DNA of 64,000 nt, from contig JAQFWX010000004.1 of assembly GCA_027605045.1 (NCBI GenBank), positions 2,924,683 through 2,988,682 on the forward strand. Direction: 5' to 3'. Positions 49,210 to 60,093 of this stretch are shown here, piece after piece. Numbering within the stretch: the first letter of the stretch is position 1; each line of letters starts with the position of its first letter. Under the pieces are notes generated by a model. The model had not been told where the DNA came from and did no database searches. It worked only from the letters and a program-made list of their open reading frames with translations. The translations under genes and the position numbers were made by a program. This stretch comes from Phallus indusiatus (lineage: Eukaryota > Basidiomycota > Agaricomycetes > Phallales > Phallaceae).

Positions 49210-50752
49210 TGTCACGCCCGGCGTGCCCCGTGACTCGTTATGGGGGGTGACGTAGGTCACAGCCAGGAGTCTACAAGGTTCCTCAAAGTACGACTATCGT
49301 TCTTCACCGTACTTCCCCCGTACTCTATACACAGCCACCCAATCCGTCCCTTTCCAAATGGAGAACACCCGCCCATCCTTCTGACTATCCAGGGGTCGGC
49401 CATACTCTGCCTAAAATATCTGTCCTGGTTACCACCATCCCTTTTTTGTGTATTTCCCCTTTTAGGATAGTTATTCCGTACTCATGTATTTAAACCCCAG
49501 TCTCGTAGCTGGGAATCCTCAGTCAGAATATAAAATCTATTCTTCTCTCTTATCTGTTCCGCCTCTGTTCTTCTCCGTACTCTGCGTGCTCGTCTCGTAC
49601 TTAGTTGCAAACTTGCACGTAGTTCAAGTCCCAGTCGTCGTCAGACCTCTTGGGCAAATCTAAGTTCGTCGTCGTACTTAACGTCGGACTTGTGCGTACT
49701 AGTTACGTACTTCTCTTGTTCTCTGAAATCGAGGGATATCTGAAGTTGGGCGAGTGGGCGCAGCATACAAGCTGAAGCCAAGTCCCTCACACCCTGTCAT
49801 GATCCGATTCATGACATCACTTCCGGTAACGTTACGTAATCCATATCCGATCATTTACCGTTTATCTCCGTAATCTTATCACGCTTACGTCACTCACGAT
49901 ATGACCTTCGCGTTCAGTCATCTCAATCAACCTCGCAACTCGAATAGAGACATACCCGTCTCTCTTAACTCCTGGAACATCCGCGGAAAGGCCTTTCTAG
50001 AATATTCCATGCACGTTCCGGTTATGAGGTCATAGATGACGAACGTAGGTCCATGTATGCATAGCTCTCATCCCTGCATACCTCATGTTCATCACATGAG
50101 ACATCATACCCTGCATATATTGATGTTACTTACGAATCTCACAACTTGTTTGTATTTCTCAAGTTCGGAATCTATTTCGAACTGAGCTAGAATTATTTAT
50201 CTGACGTGTATATAAACCCTAGCATACACGTAGATAGTTCTTCAGACTTAATATCGAACGTAGTTCGATATCTCTATAAACTCTCCTTCTCTTACTCTCT
50301 TCATCATTGAACGTCGAGATCGTTCCTCGAGACTTGCAGCAACGGAAGCCATCCGTCGTTGCCGAGAGTTACATCTCAAAGCTTTCTTCATTATCGTTGA
50401 GCTTGATATCATTCAATACGAGATACAGCTCGCGGCTCTCGAAGCTCGGAACGCACATATCCGTAACGTCCTTGACGAACTCGACGCTCGTGATGAACAT
50501 CAGGACAAATCCTGAAGAAGACTGTCGTGGCACAATCTCTTATAGATTGAGGCCAAGTCCTGACTGTCGTCAACCAACGGTGACAGTTATTGGTGTTATA
50601 TTCAGCGACTAAAATACATTACAGTATCTATTACCGTTCCCGGATATCGGTACTTGACACACCCGTACTCTCCGTACTCTCTTTATCCGCACGCACGTGT
50701 TTCGCACTAGACCGGACTTATCCGGGATAGGCTCGGAACACGGCGCTTGACA
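49210..50752 (+). mobile_element. Solo LTR, family E (E1), carrying G3
   Basis: TGTCACGC...GCTTGACA with exact duplication AGGGT; about 673 bp without the nested G3. Confidence 0.9.
49795..50659 (+). mobile_element. Solo LTR, family G (G3)
   Basis: 865 bp, TGTCATGA...ACTTGACA, exact duplication CACCC. The internal ORF is intact from about 50,310 (codons for RSSRLAATEAIRRCREL onward) but shifted upstream by a one-base difference near 50,281. Confidence 0.92.
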
Positions 50753-51118
50753 AGGGTACACTACTGCATCCCCTTATTTTTCCTTATTTATTATCATTGG
50801 TATATATTCATTCCTATTCCATTTATATTTCCCGTACATTACTTCCACCTTCCAACTATTCCCTTCGTCTATATTTCACCTTCTTCACTTGAGCGTGTTG
50901 CGTGCTCATACCCGGCATGATGCCCGTGACACCGTGTCGCTTAGGTTCGGTTTGGGCGTCTAGCACTTAGCTGTGCCAGGGCCACACGCCGTGTCGTCAT
51001 TTTATGTATATAGTAGCTGTACCTAGAGTGAGGGTCCCTAAGCTTGTTCTCTTAGGATCCCCTCCCTCTAGGTGAGTAGTTAGTATCTTTCCCAATATAT
51101 TATCTTAGGATCCCCTCC

Positions 51119-52103
51119 TGTCACGGTACGCTAGTGCCCCGCCTGATTATTCGATTTCTTCGATTTCTTTCGGTTTCATTTCATGTTACAATTTCCTTCA
51201 TTTCCCATATTTTGCCATTTCCACTACTTCCGTCATTCTTTCGATTTCTTGATCTCTTTGATTTACTTTGATTTCTGTCTGTATCCCCTCAGATCCCATG
51301 GAGATCAGTTGGGCACCTCATATCCTGTGCTTATATGCATTTTCCCTAGAGGGGGATACCTAAGCTTGTTCTCTTAGGTTTTCCCTCCTCTAGGTGAGTG
51401 TCATGTATCTAGGGCACTTTTACCCAGCTCAGCAAAAACAAGTCAAAAGGCACAGCCACTAAATCCAAAAACAGCATATAAACAACAAAAGCCCACATTA
51501 TGTCAGTTTTTTACTATTCTTTTTTGAGCTCTTACTTGTATTTGTGTATCTCTATTTGTTTATTTTCTAGGAACAGTCATATGACTCAGTTCCAGGTACT
51601 TTTATTTTTCTGTCTCACTAATAATGTTTCACTATAATTTTTATTACTCCACCTTTACTAATTAATTTCCTTTCTAAGTAATTCCTTATCTTTTAATTAC
51701 TAATATTTTGCTTTATTTGTAGCAGCCCCAAAGTGTATAAATAGGGGCTGATTTCTCTTGTAAATAGGAATCTGCCTTATCATCTATACTAGTGCACCAT
51801 AGTGCTTACCAATTAAATTGGTCTTTCTCTTTTCTATTTCTTTCTCTTTTCTATCTCTACCTCAAGACTATCAGTAGCAGCCAGCTCAAGTCTTACAACA
51901 GCAGCAGCAAGCTCTGTCTCACCCTCAATAACAAGACCTTTGTTGCTAGACTAGGTTCCCCCTAAACAGCTCTCTTATTTGCAACAGTACAAGGTGCCTA
52001 TACCTTGAACCAGAGCAAATACATTACAGTGAGTAGTTAGTTGCTGCCCCTCAATAGATCTTAGGTTTTCCCTCCTCTAGGTGTGTGCCCTGAGTCACCC
52101 TAA
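51119..52103 (+). mobile_element. LTR family B (B2), 5' LTR of a truncated element, carrying F1
   Basis: TGTCACGG...CCCTAACA, about 350 bp of own sequence. It is followed by a leader with a primer-site candidate and a gag start, so it is a 5' LTR rather than a solo LTR. Confidence 0.82.
51399..52028 (+). mobile_element. Solo LTR, family F (F1)
   Basis: 630 bp, TGTCATGT...ACATTACA, exact duplication GTGAG. Contains TATAAATAGGG in a promoter-like position. Confidence 0.88.
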
Positions 52104-52278
52104 CAGTAGAACAAGCCTCTACCTTCGGACCGGTCATTTCTATCGTCGTTTTCTTTCGGAAACTCTTTGTCAGCAGTGTCTCAGACGTTCCCAATGCTTT
52201 TCACCCATAAAACGACCCCTCTGTCCTTCGTTCTTCGATTCCTTTTGTCATGGAGCAAGATGAAAGTGACTGTAAGGG
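52104..52278 (+). other. Leader of the family-B element with primer-site candidate
   Basis: Starts GTAGAACAAGCCTCTAC (stem GTAGA/TCTAC). AGAACAAGCCT at 52106-52116 pairs at 10 of 11 positions with AAGCTTGTTCT of LTR B. A gag start (ATG near 52,250, MEQDESDCK) is cut by C2. Confidence 0.6.
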
Positions 52279-53275
52279 TGTCACGACCCTCGTGCCACCC
52301 AATCCTAATCTGGACCTCTCCGAGGTCCCACACCCAATCTCCGTCCATATTTAGTATATCCGCCAAGTCCGAGCGTCAGTACCTGTCCAACAGTGCGTAG
52401 TCCATTATTCTGTCCACGTCCGGTAAGTCCAAGGTCCGGACTAGGACATTTCCTTATGGGGACATTCTGTCCGGAGCATTAGAAAGCAAGTGCCAGATAT
52501 GTTTCTGGTGCTGTGCAACTAGTCTCCTTTTAGTTATATCTCCTTTCACTGGAGGCATAGGAAAGTTTGCTTAATATGCAAACCATCAAGCAGACTTTGA
52601 ACAGAGACCAAGTTTGCTTGGAGTTTCCTACTGTTTCAAACTTTGAACAAACTCTCAATTTGTTCAGAGTTTACTTGTATAAGTGGATTTTATACAAATT
52701 TTCTGACAAACCTTAATTGAATATTATGTGGATGTTATGCAGATGCTGAACAAGCAATCTGCTCAAGGTTTCCATATAATTTGCATCATAATCTATTCAT
52801 AGGATACTTAGCCAAGCAAACTTCTTTCAAACTTGAAGTTTTCACAAAGTTTGATCTGTCCAGGAGGCTTTAAGCAAACTGGGTCTCTGCCTAGAGTTTG
52901 TTTGATGGTTTGCATGTCAAGCAAACTTTCCTATGTCTCCAGTGTTTAGTTCTAGTAGTCTAGCTTTTTGTATTTAAAGCCCCCAGACTTCGTCTGGGGC
53001 TCCCCAGTCTGAATATTAAGTTCATTTCGAGTCTATCCTCAGCCAGTCTCTTTATAATCAATTCTATTCTTATCTATTTCGCTTAAAGTCCGCTCCCAGT
53101 ACTTGTCCGGACCTGCCCGGACTACGTCTGGGCTGTCTCGGACTTCTAGTCCGAAATTAAGGGATATTCAGGGTCGTCTGAGTCGGCGCAGCACATAAGC
53201 TGAAGCCAAGTCCCTTCTGTCCCGTAGTCCAGACTCTCCGGACTTCCGCCCAGACGCCCGGAACGGCGCGTGACA
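52279..53275 (+). mobile_element. Solo LTR, family C (C2), carrying a CACTA-like MITE
   Basis: TGTCACGA...GCGTGACA, about 596 bp of own sequence. Flanks AAGGG and AGGGG are not an exact duplication. Confidence 0.82.
52547..52944. mobile_element. CACTA-like MITE with AGTTTGC-type repeats
   Basis: 398 bp, CACTGGAGGCATAGGAAAG with its inverse at the other end, duplication TTT. Comparing C1 with C2 proves the exact insertion. It contains many CAAACTT/AAGTTTG units. Confidence 0.82.
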
Positions 53276-53590
53276 AGGGGATCCTAAGAGAACAAGCTTA
53301 GGGACCCTCACTCTAGGGACAGCGACTATATACATGAAAAACGATAACACAGCATGCGACCCTGACACAGCTAAGTGCTAGGCGCTCGAACCGAGCCTAA
53401 GCGACGTGATGTCACGGGCATCACGCTGGGTACGAGCGTGCGACGCACGCGAGTAGAGAATGTGAAATAGAGACAGAACAAGGACATGGAAGATGAAGGT
53501 AAAATATGGAAATGATAAACGGAATAGAAATGAAATGATGCCGATGATAATAAATAGGAAAATGAGAGACGGCGGTAGCGTACCCTGACA
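53276..53590 (-). mobile_element. LTR family A fragment (A6)
   Basis: Reverse-oriented family A sequence ending CCCTGACA, missing its first 80 or so bases at the C2 boundary. Confidence 0.75.
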
Positions 53591-53798
53591 TAGATTGAGA
53601 AATCTCTAGCAAGGTGGGGACGATGCAGAATCGACCCGATTATAGCGATTACGCAGGGTGGGTTCAGGCTGCTTGTCTTTTCGATCAGGCTCGTTGTACC
53701 AATGACGCTTTCAATGCCACCCAATGCCAAGTTGTTCCCGGTAATTCCACTTCAACCCCTCTTACGTCGATTCCGATATCTCGAACTCGACCCAGTCC
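53591..53798 (+). pseudogene. Chromovirus gag fragment
   Basis: The frame containing MQNRPDYSDYAGWVQ and DQARCTNDAFNA aligns with MKDRPALHDYEGWIRQ and DMDRCANEAFTT of the gag at 55,540-55,640. It represents a second, diverged copy cut on both sides. Confidence 0.7.
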
Positions 53799-54149
53799 TG
53801 TTACGGTACGCTAGCGCCTCGCCCGATTATTCGATCTTTTCGATTTCTTTCGGTTTCATTTCGTATTACGATTTCCTTCATTTCCCGTACTTTGCCGTTT
53901 TCACTATTTTTTGTTGTTTCCGTTTTCTCGATTTCTTCGATCTCTTTCGATTTCTGTTTGTATCTCCTCGGATCCCATGGAGATCAGTCGGGTGCCTCAT
54001 GTTCGGTACTTATATGCGTCTTCCCTAGAGGGGGATACCTAAGCTTGTGCTCTTAGGTTTTCCCTCCTCTAGGTGAGTAGTTAGTCGTCGTCCCTCAATA
54101 GATCTTAGGTTTTCCCTCCTCTAGGTGTGTGCCCTGAGTTGCCCTAACA
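53799..54149 (+). mobile_element. LTR family B (B3)
   Basis: 351 bp, TGTTACGG...CCCTAACA. Flanks AGTCC and CTAAG do not match, and the right flank is directly the truncated chromovirus LTR. Confidence 0.82.
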
Positions 54150-54257
54150 CTAAGCTTGTTCTCTTAGGATCCCCTCCCTCTAGGTGAGTAGTATAGTTAT
54201 TGCCCAATATAGTACTTAGGATCCCCTCCCTCTAGTCTGAGCTGAGTAGCCCTAACA
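54150..54257 (+). mobile_element. Truncated 5' LTR (family A) of the chromovirus, R-U5 part only
   Basis: 108 bp starting CTAAGCTTGTTCTCTTAGG and ending CCCTAACA. The U3 part is absent; the copy starts within two bases of the predicted transcript start. Confidence 0.75.
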
Positions 54258-54274
54258 GTAGAACAAGCTTCTAC
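54258..54274 (+). promoter_or_regulatory. Candidate self-primer binding site of the chromovirus
   Basis: GTAGAACAAGCTTCTAC directly follows the LTR and can fold (stem GTAGAA/TTCTAC, loop CAAGC). AGAACAAGCTT at 54260-54270 is the exact complement of AAGCTTGTTCT in the LTR, predicted to be the 5' end of the transcript. No tRNA-type TGG start is present. Confidence 0.65.
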
Positions 54275-54428
54275 TCGCAGACTGGCCGTTTCTATCGACA
54301 CTCGTTATCGAAAAATCGCGCTCAACACCGACTATCGCAGTGTCGCATTTTTCCTTCAAGTCCCATCTATAACCGACCCCTCTGCTCCATCCTAAAAACC
54401 CCTTTTCCTCTCTCTCTCTCTCTCTCTC

Positions 54429-56141
54429 ATGGATTCTTCACCCCCACCTTCTGCACCCCCAATCGTCACCCTCGAAGATGTGGCGACTATTGTCATGCGG
54501 CAGTTCTCGGATATGGATGCCCGCATGGCAAGACAGGAATCCCAGGCCTCACAGATGATTGAGGTGCTACGGAGCATCCGAGACGCGACCAGGGCTGCTT
54601 CAGCCCCAAACCCCCCTGTTAACGACACGTCCTCACCTGGACAACCACCGGCTCCTGAGCATCAAGCTGTTAGGGCTACTCAGCTCACACTAGAGGGAGG
54701 GGATCCTAAGGGATATATATTGGGAAAATACTAACTACTCACCTAGAGGGAGGGGATCCTAAGAGAACAAGCTTAGGGACCCTCACTCTAGGTACAGCTA
54801 CTATATACATAAAACGACAACGCGGCGTGCGGCCCTGGCACAGCTAAGTGCCAGGCGCCCAAGCCGAACCTAAGCGACGTGATGTCACGGGCATCACGCC
54901 GGGTATGAGCGCGCAACGCGCGCGAGTAGAGAATGTGAAATAGAGACGGAGGGAGCAAACGGAAGGTGGACTTAATGTACGGGAAATGTAAATGAAATGG
55001 AAATGAACATATACCGATGATAATAATAAGGAAAAATGAGGGGACATGGTAGCGTACCCTGACACAAGCCAGTTCACGCTCTTCCCGAAATACCCGACCT
55101 GCTGTACCTCCTTCGTTCGACGGAGATCGCTCCAAGGGCCACACCTTTTGGAACACTGTCGAGTTTTACATGAGTATATGCAGTCGTGATTTTGAGACCG
55201 ATGAACTCAAAATCGGCTGGGCAATGTCGTACATGAACAAAGGCCACGCCCTTACCTTCAGCGAATCTATGCTGAAAAAGTATCAAAGAGGAGAGAAGCC
55301 TTTCGCTGACTGGGATGCTTTTCGGGAAAGATTCAAGGCCGATTTCTTTCCACAATCCGAGCAAGAGGATGCCATCAACACCCTCTACTCCAACCACTAT
55401 GTCCAGGGCAACAGGACTGTGGAAGAGTATGTAGATGCCTTTCACGTACTCATTGGGCACACTGGCTTCACGGAAGGTCTCACCATTAACACATACTTTC
55501 GTAATGGTCTAGACCCGGCAATTGCGTCTCTAGTAGCAACGATGAAGGACCGACCCGCGCTTCACGACTACGAAGGCTGGATCAGGCAGGCACGCATGTT
55601 TGACATGGACAGGTGTGCTAACGAGGCCTTCACCACTGCTCGCCGCCGACTCGTAGGCTCTGGGACGACTCAGACATATCCCGCGACTGTCCCCATTAAT
55701 CGACCTCATCCCAACCCTTTCCCGTCATATCAGACCCTCCAGATCCAGAGGAGGCCCTCTGCCCCTTCCTATCAGGCTCCTCCCTATCCACCTCCCAGGT
55801 CGGCATCTCAAATCATGCCCACATTGCCTCCAAGACCTGCGGCTCCTGCTCCTGCGCCACAGGTTAGGCATGATCCGATGGACATTGACGCTGCCCGTCG
55901 ACATACCGGCCTAGAATCAAACAGGTGTCGTCGCTGTGGAGCAGCAGGCCATTGGGCTCGCGAATGCCCTCATGCATATGACATCCGGTATCTTCAGCCT
56001 GAGGAATTAGACGACAGTATCGCACACCTGCTGGCCCAGAAAGACGCGTTGGAAGCCCAGACGCGTGGCGACTCTGCTCTGACAGAGGGGGAGACTGTAG
56101 CTGCAACAGAGGTAGAGGATTTTCAAAACGGCGATGAGTGA
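54429..56141 (+). pseudogene. gag: Chromovirus gag, interrupted by a solo LTR
   Basis: Capsid polyprotein. Codons run 54429-54667, then after LTR A8 and one target duplication continue at 55070-56141 (1311 nt, 436 aa when joined). Without the insertion there is no stop. The N-terminus is Pro/Ser-rich, then a helical segment. The capsid core has TFWNTVEFYMS, FRERFKADFFPQSEQEDA and GHTGFTEGLTINTYFRNGLD. A Pro-rich linker follows, and a zinc knuckle CRRCGAAGHWARECPH (CX2CX4HX4C) near 55,926-55,973. The stop at 56139 overlaps the start of the pol frame. Only the late solo LTR breaks it. Confidence 0.88.
54668..55064 (-). mobile_element. Solo LTR, family A (A8), inserted in gag
   Basis: 397 bp in reverse orientation, TGTTAGGG...CCCTGACA, with exact duplication CAAGC. 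It is of the same family as the host element's own LTR. Confidence 0.92.
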
Positions 56142-59100
56142 ACGATGCACCCTCGTTGCTGACATCGAATAGATTCGACATTTTGTACATAGATCGCGAA
56201 CAAAATGACACTCCTGATTCGAATCTAACTACCCCTGCTGCATCCCCTGATAAACCCAAAGAATCGCCTCCACCTGTTACATGCTCTGTTTCAACTCCAT
56301 GTATGCTGACAGCATCTCAACGTCGTGCATTGCCAAGCGAATACCGACTCGCAGCTACTGCTGGTACACAGAAACTAGAGATCCCGGTGGAACTGCAAAG
56401 TGTCGACACTGGAGCCCTGTTGCACAGCAAGGCCATGCTGGACACTGGAGCTAGCGGTATGTTCCTTGATCATGACTTTGTCGACAAACATCGGCTTCCC
56501 GCCGTACGACTTCCCAGACCCATTCCTGTGTTTAACGTCGACAGTACGCACAACCATGCTGGTTCTATCACCCACGTTGTCAACCTCATTGTTCGCTTTC
56601 GGGATCACTCTGAATGCACCTTATTCGCTGTTACCTCACTCAAGTATCCTGTCTTGTTTGGACTGCCGTGGTTCAAGGCTCACAATCCCGTCATAGACTA
56701 CACAACTGGTCAAGTAGAGTTCATGCGCTGCAGCCCCAGTTGTCGGTCTTGTGCTCCACGCTGGCCAGCGGGTAAGCTCTCTAAGCGTGCATTCCAACAG
56801 ATCCGGCGCGCACCTCTACCAGAGCTGGACAACACCGAGGCCGATGATCCTGATATACCAGACCTGGTTGATGTCGAGTCCGAGATTGAAGAAGGTGATC
56901 GACTGTTCGCGATATCAATGCTACCTGATGAGCCCGACACTCACCGCATATATGCCACCGAGACCATCTCCCAGCGACTTGCTCAGGCTCACGCCAACAA
57001 CGCAGATACACCAGCACCCAAAGGCTTTCGGGATATCGTGCCAGAGATGTTCCACGACTTTGCCGACATTTTCTCCAAGGAGTCGTTCGACTCGTTGCTG
57101 CAGTCGAAAAAGTGGGACCACCCGATAGAGCTTGTGCCGGGTTCTGAGCCTAAGTCTTGTAAGATCTACCCGCTGTCGCCTAACGAACAGGCCGAGTTAG
57201 ATGTGTTTTTAGAAGAAAACCTTGCATCTGGACGAATCCAACCCTCCAAGTCGCCCATGGCATCCCCAGTGTTCTTCATCAAGAAGAAAGATGGCTCTCT
57301 CCGTCTTATTCAGGATTATCACGCGTTGAATGCTATGACAATCAAGAATTGCTACCCACTACCTCTGATCTTGGAGCTCATCAACAAGCTACAGGGTGCC
57401 CGGTACTTTACCAAGCTGGACGTGCGTTGGGGATACAACAATGTACGGATAAAGGAAGGAGACGAGTGGAAGGCTGCTTTCCGCACCAACCGCGGTCTTT
57501 TCGAGCCTCTGGTAATGTTCTTTGGTCTCACTAATAGCCCAGCGACTTTTCAGACAATGATGAACGAGATCTTTGAAGATATGATCTCGGAAGGTGTTGT
57601 TGCCGTCTATATCAACGACATTCTCATCTACACTCAGGATCGGGAACAGCATGACCAGGTCACCCGGCGCGTTCTCGAACGTCTTCGCGAGCACAGGCTG
57701 TATCTCAAGGCAGAGAAATGTGAGTTTTGCCGGACTAAGATTGAATACTTAGGTGTCGTGATTTCCGAGAACACGGTCGAGATGGATCCTGTGAAAGTCT
57801 CAGGTGTCAGAGACTGGCCCATCCCGAAGAACGTCACTGAGGTCCAATCCTTCTTGGGCTTCGCCAACTTCTACCGTCGGTTTATCAAGGACTTTGCACG
57901 CACTGCCAATCCCATGTTCGGGTTAACCAAAAAGGACACTCCCTTCGTCTGGTCCGACACTTGTCAGCATGCTTTCGATACTCTGAAGTCATCAATCACC
58001 TCCGCTCCCATTCTCCTCATTCCCAACCCTGCTAATCCTTACAGAGTCGAAGCAGACAGTTCCGACTTCGCAACAGGCGCGGTTCTTTCACAGTTGTCGA
58101 ACGAGGATGGTAAATAGCACCCAGTTGCATTCTTCTCAAAGGCCCTCAGCCCTGTCGAACGCAACTATGAGATCCACAACAAGGAGATGCTCGCTATCAT
58201 ACGATCCTTAGAGGAATGGCGACACTTTCTCGAATGCGCGTCTCACCCTATCGACATACGGACTGATCACAAGAATCTCGAGTACTTCATGTCCGCACGT
58301 AACCTCAATCGTCGTCAAGCTAGATGGTCGGTATATCTCTCACGATTTGACTTTACTCTGCAGCATATACCGGGTAAGTCGATGGGGAAACCTGACGGTC
58401 TATCTCGTTGACCAGATCATGGCTCGGGAAAGGACGACAATCGTGGAGTCACCTTAATCTGACCCGAAATATTTGCAATCAATGCTCTGCAAACGTTCCA
58501 TCTTAAGGGGGAGGAGGAGGATCTTCTACGCCAGATTCGCAAGGCCAATCGGGAAGGCAAGGTTGAAGATAGTGTTTCCAAAGCCGTTGCAACACTTCGT
58601 GCACTGGGTGGTCGTTCAGCTCACTCGTCGGAATGGTTTGAAGACCAGGACCTCCTCTACTATCGCGGCAAGGTTTATGTGCCAAATGTGGACGAATTGC
58701 GTCAGAAAATCCTTTCTAGACACCACGACACCAAACTCGGTGGTCACCCGGGTCGTTTCAAGACCCTCAAGCTCGTTTCGCGCACCTTTTGGTGGCCAGG
58801 TGTCTCTAGGTATGTACAACGCTATGTAGAGGCCTGCGACATGTGTCTACGTATGAAACCGTCTCGCCATGCTCCCTATGGCCTTCTCCAACCCACAGAA
58901 GTGCCAAGTCGACCTTGGGAACACATCTCAGTCGACTTCATCGTGGAGCTGCCAGAATCCAACAGTTTTGACGCAATCCTCTCTGTCGTCGACTCTCTCA
59001 CCAAACGGGTTCATTTCGTGCCGACATTTACGACACTTGACACGACAGGTCTGGCCCGACTGTACCTCCAACATGTCTGGAAGCTCCATGGTCTTCCCAT

Positions 59101-60082
59101 GAAGGTGATCTCTGACAGGGGCCCCCAGTTCGTGTCCCGCTTCACACAGGAGCTTTCTAGGCTCCTTGGCATACGGCTCGCACCCTCAACGGCATATCAT
59201 CCTCAAACCGATGGTCAGACAGAACGCGTCAATGCAGAAGTCAAGCAGTATCTTCGACTTTTCACCTCAGAGCGACAGGACGACTGGGACCAGCCGCTGC
59301 CCATGGCTGAGTTCGCATACAACAACCATGTACACTCAGCCACACGTTCAACACCCTTTGAACTCGACACTGGATGACATCCTCGTATAGGATTCGAACC
59401 GCTGGTTGCCGACTCGAAGATCGAATCTGTCAACGAGTTCAAGACGCGCATGGAGTCGACAATAGAGGAAGCCAAGGCCGCTATAGCCAGGTCGAAAGAC
59501 GAGATGGCCAAGTACTACGATCGGAAACACATCCCGGCACCTGAATACAAGGTTGGCGACAAGGTATACCTTGATTCGAGCGACATCCATACCACCAGGC
59601 CCTCCGCCAAGTTATCGCATCGGTACTTGGGGCCTTTTCCGATAGTCAGCAAGGTCGGGTCACACGCATACAAGCTGCGTTTACCACTGTCGATGTCAAG
59701 GCTTCATCCAGTGTTCCACGTCGGGAAGTTACGTCCAAGGGTTGAAGACACAATCCCGGGCCGTCGCGTTAAGGCTCCACCACCTCCTGAGGTCAGAGAC
59801 GATGGTGAACACTATGTTGTGGAACGGATTTTAGATAGTCATGTCTTCCGGAGACGACTTGAGTACAAGGTGCGTTGGGAAGGCTATGGTCCTGAGCATG
59901 ACCAGTGGGAACCCAAGTCGAATATTGCAGCCCCGGATCTCATTAAGGATTTCCACCACGAACATCCGAGTGCGCCACGCTCGATAAACGGCCTTCTTTT
60001 CCATCATCGCCCTCGGTTTGATTTTTCTAAGCTACAGGTGTCATTAGTCGAAGCTACAGGCGTTGGGACGCTGCCTCGTTGA
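56138..60082 (+). pseudogene. pol: Chromovirus pol (protease-RT-RNase H-integrase-chromodomain) with four in-frame stops
   Basis: One uninterrupted frame of 1315 codons with stops at 58115 (TAG), 58409, 58460 and 59375 (all TGA). Protease: LDTGASGMFLD near 56,440. RT: SPVFFIKKKDGSLRLIQDY, KLDVRWGYNNVRI, FGLTNSPATFQ; the active-site box reads YIND instead of the usual YxDD. RNase H: VEADSSDFATGAVLSQ and [10 protein letters not shown]. Integrase: zinc HHCC (HHDTKLGGHPG...CDMC), then DDE residues in VDFIVELP, ISDRGPQFVS and TDGQTERVNAEVKQY. C-terminal chromodomain: VERILDSHVFRRRLEYKVRWEGYG followed by DQWEP, in pieces. Domain order marks a Ty3/Gypsy chromovirus. The frame is offset by -1 from gag with a 4-nt overlap and has no early ATG. 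Confidence 0.92.
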
Positions 60083-60093
60083 AGGGGGGATGG
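60081..60093 (+). promoter_or_regulatory. Polypurine tract of the chromovirus
   Basis: GAAGGGGGGATGG lies directly before the 3' LTR and partly overlaps the pol stop. This is the position expected for plus-strand priming. Confidence 0.75.

Larger units (their letters stand above)
49201..51118 (+). mobile_element. LTR family A (A5), interrupted by E1 and cut at its 3' end
   Basis: Begins TGTCAGGGT, is split by E1 and resumes at 50753. Its last 30 or so bases are replaced by LTR B2. The TATATAG box and AAGCTTGTTCT are preserved. Confidence 0.8.

Noticed and set aside
49195..49240. Possible 5' end of a new gene at 49,240 (76 codons)
   Set aside because: It lies inside LTR E1, is Pro-rich shadow sequence and is not shared with a recognisable family.
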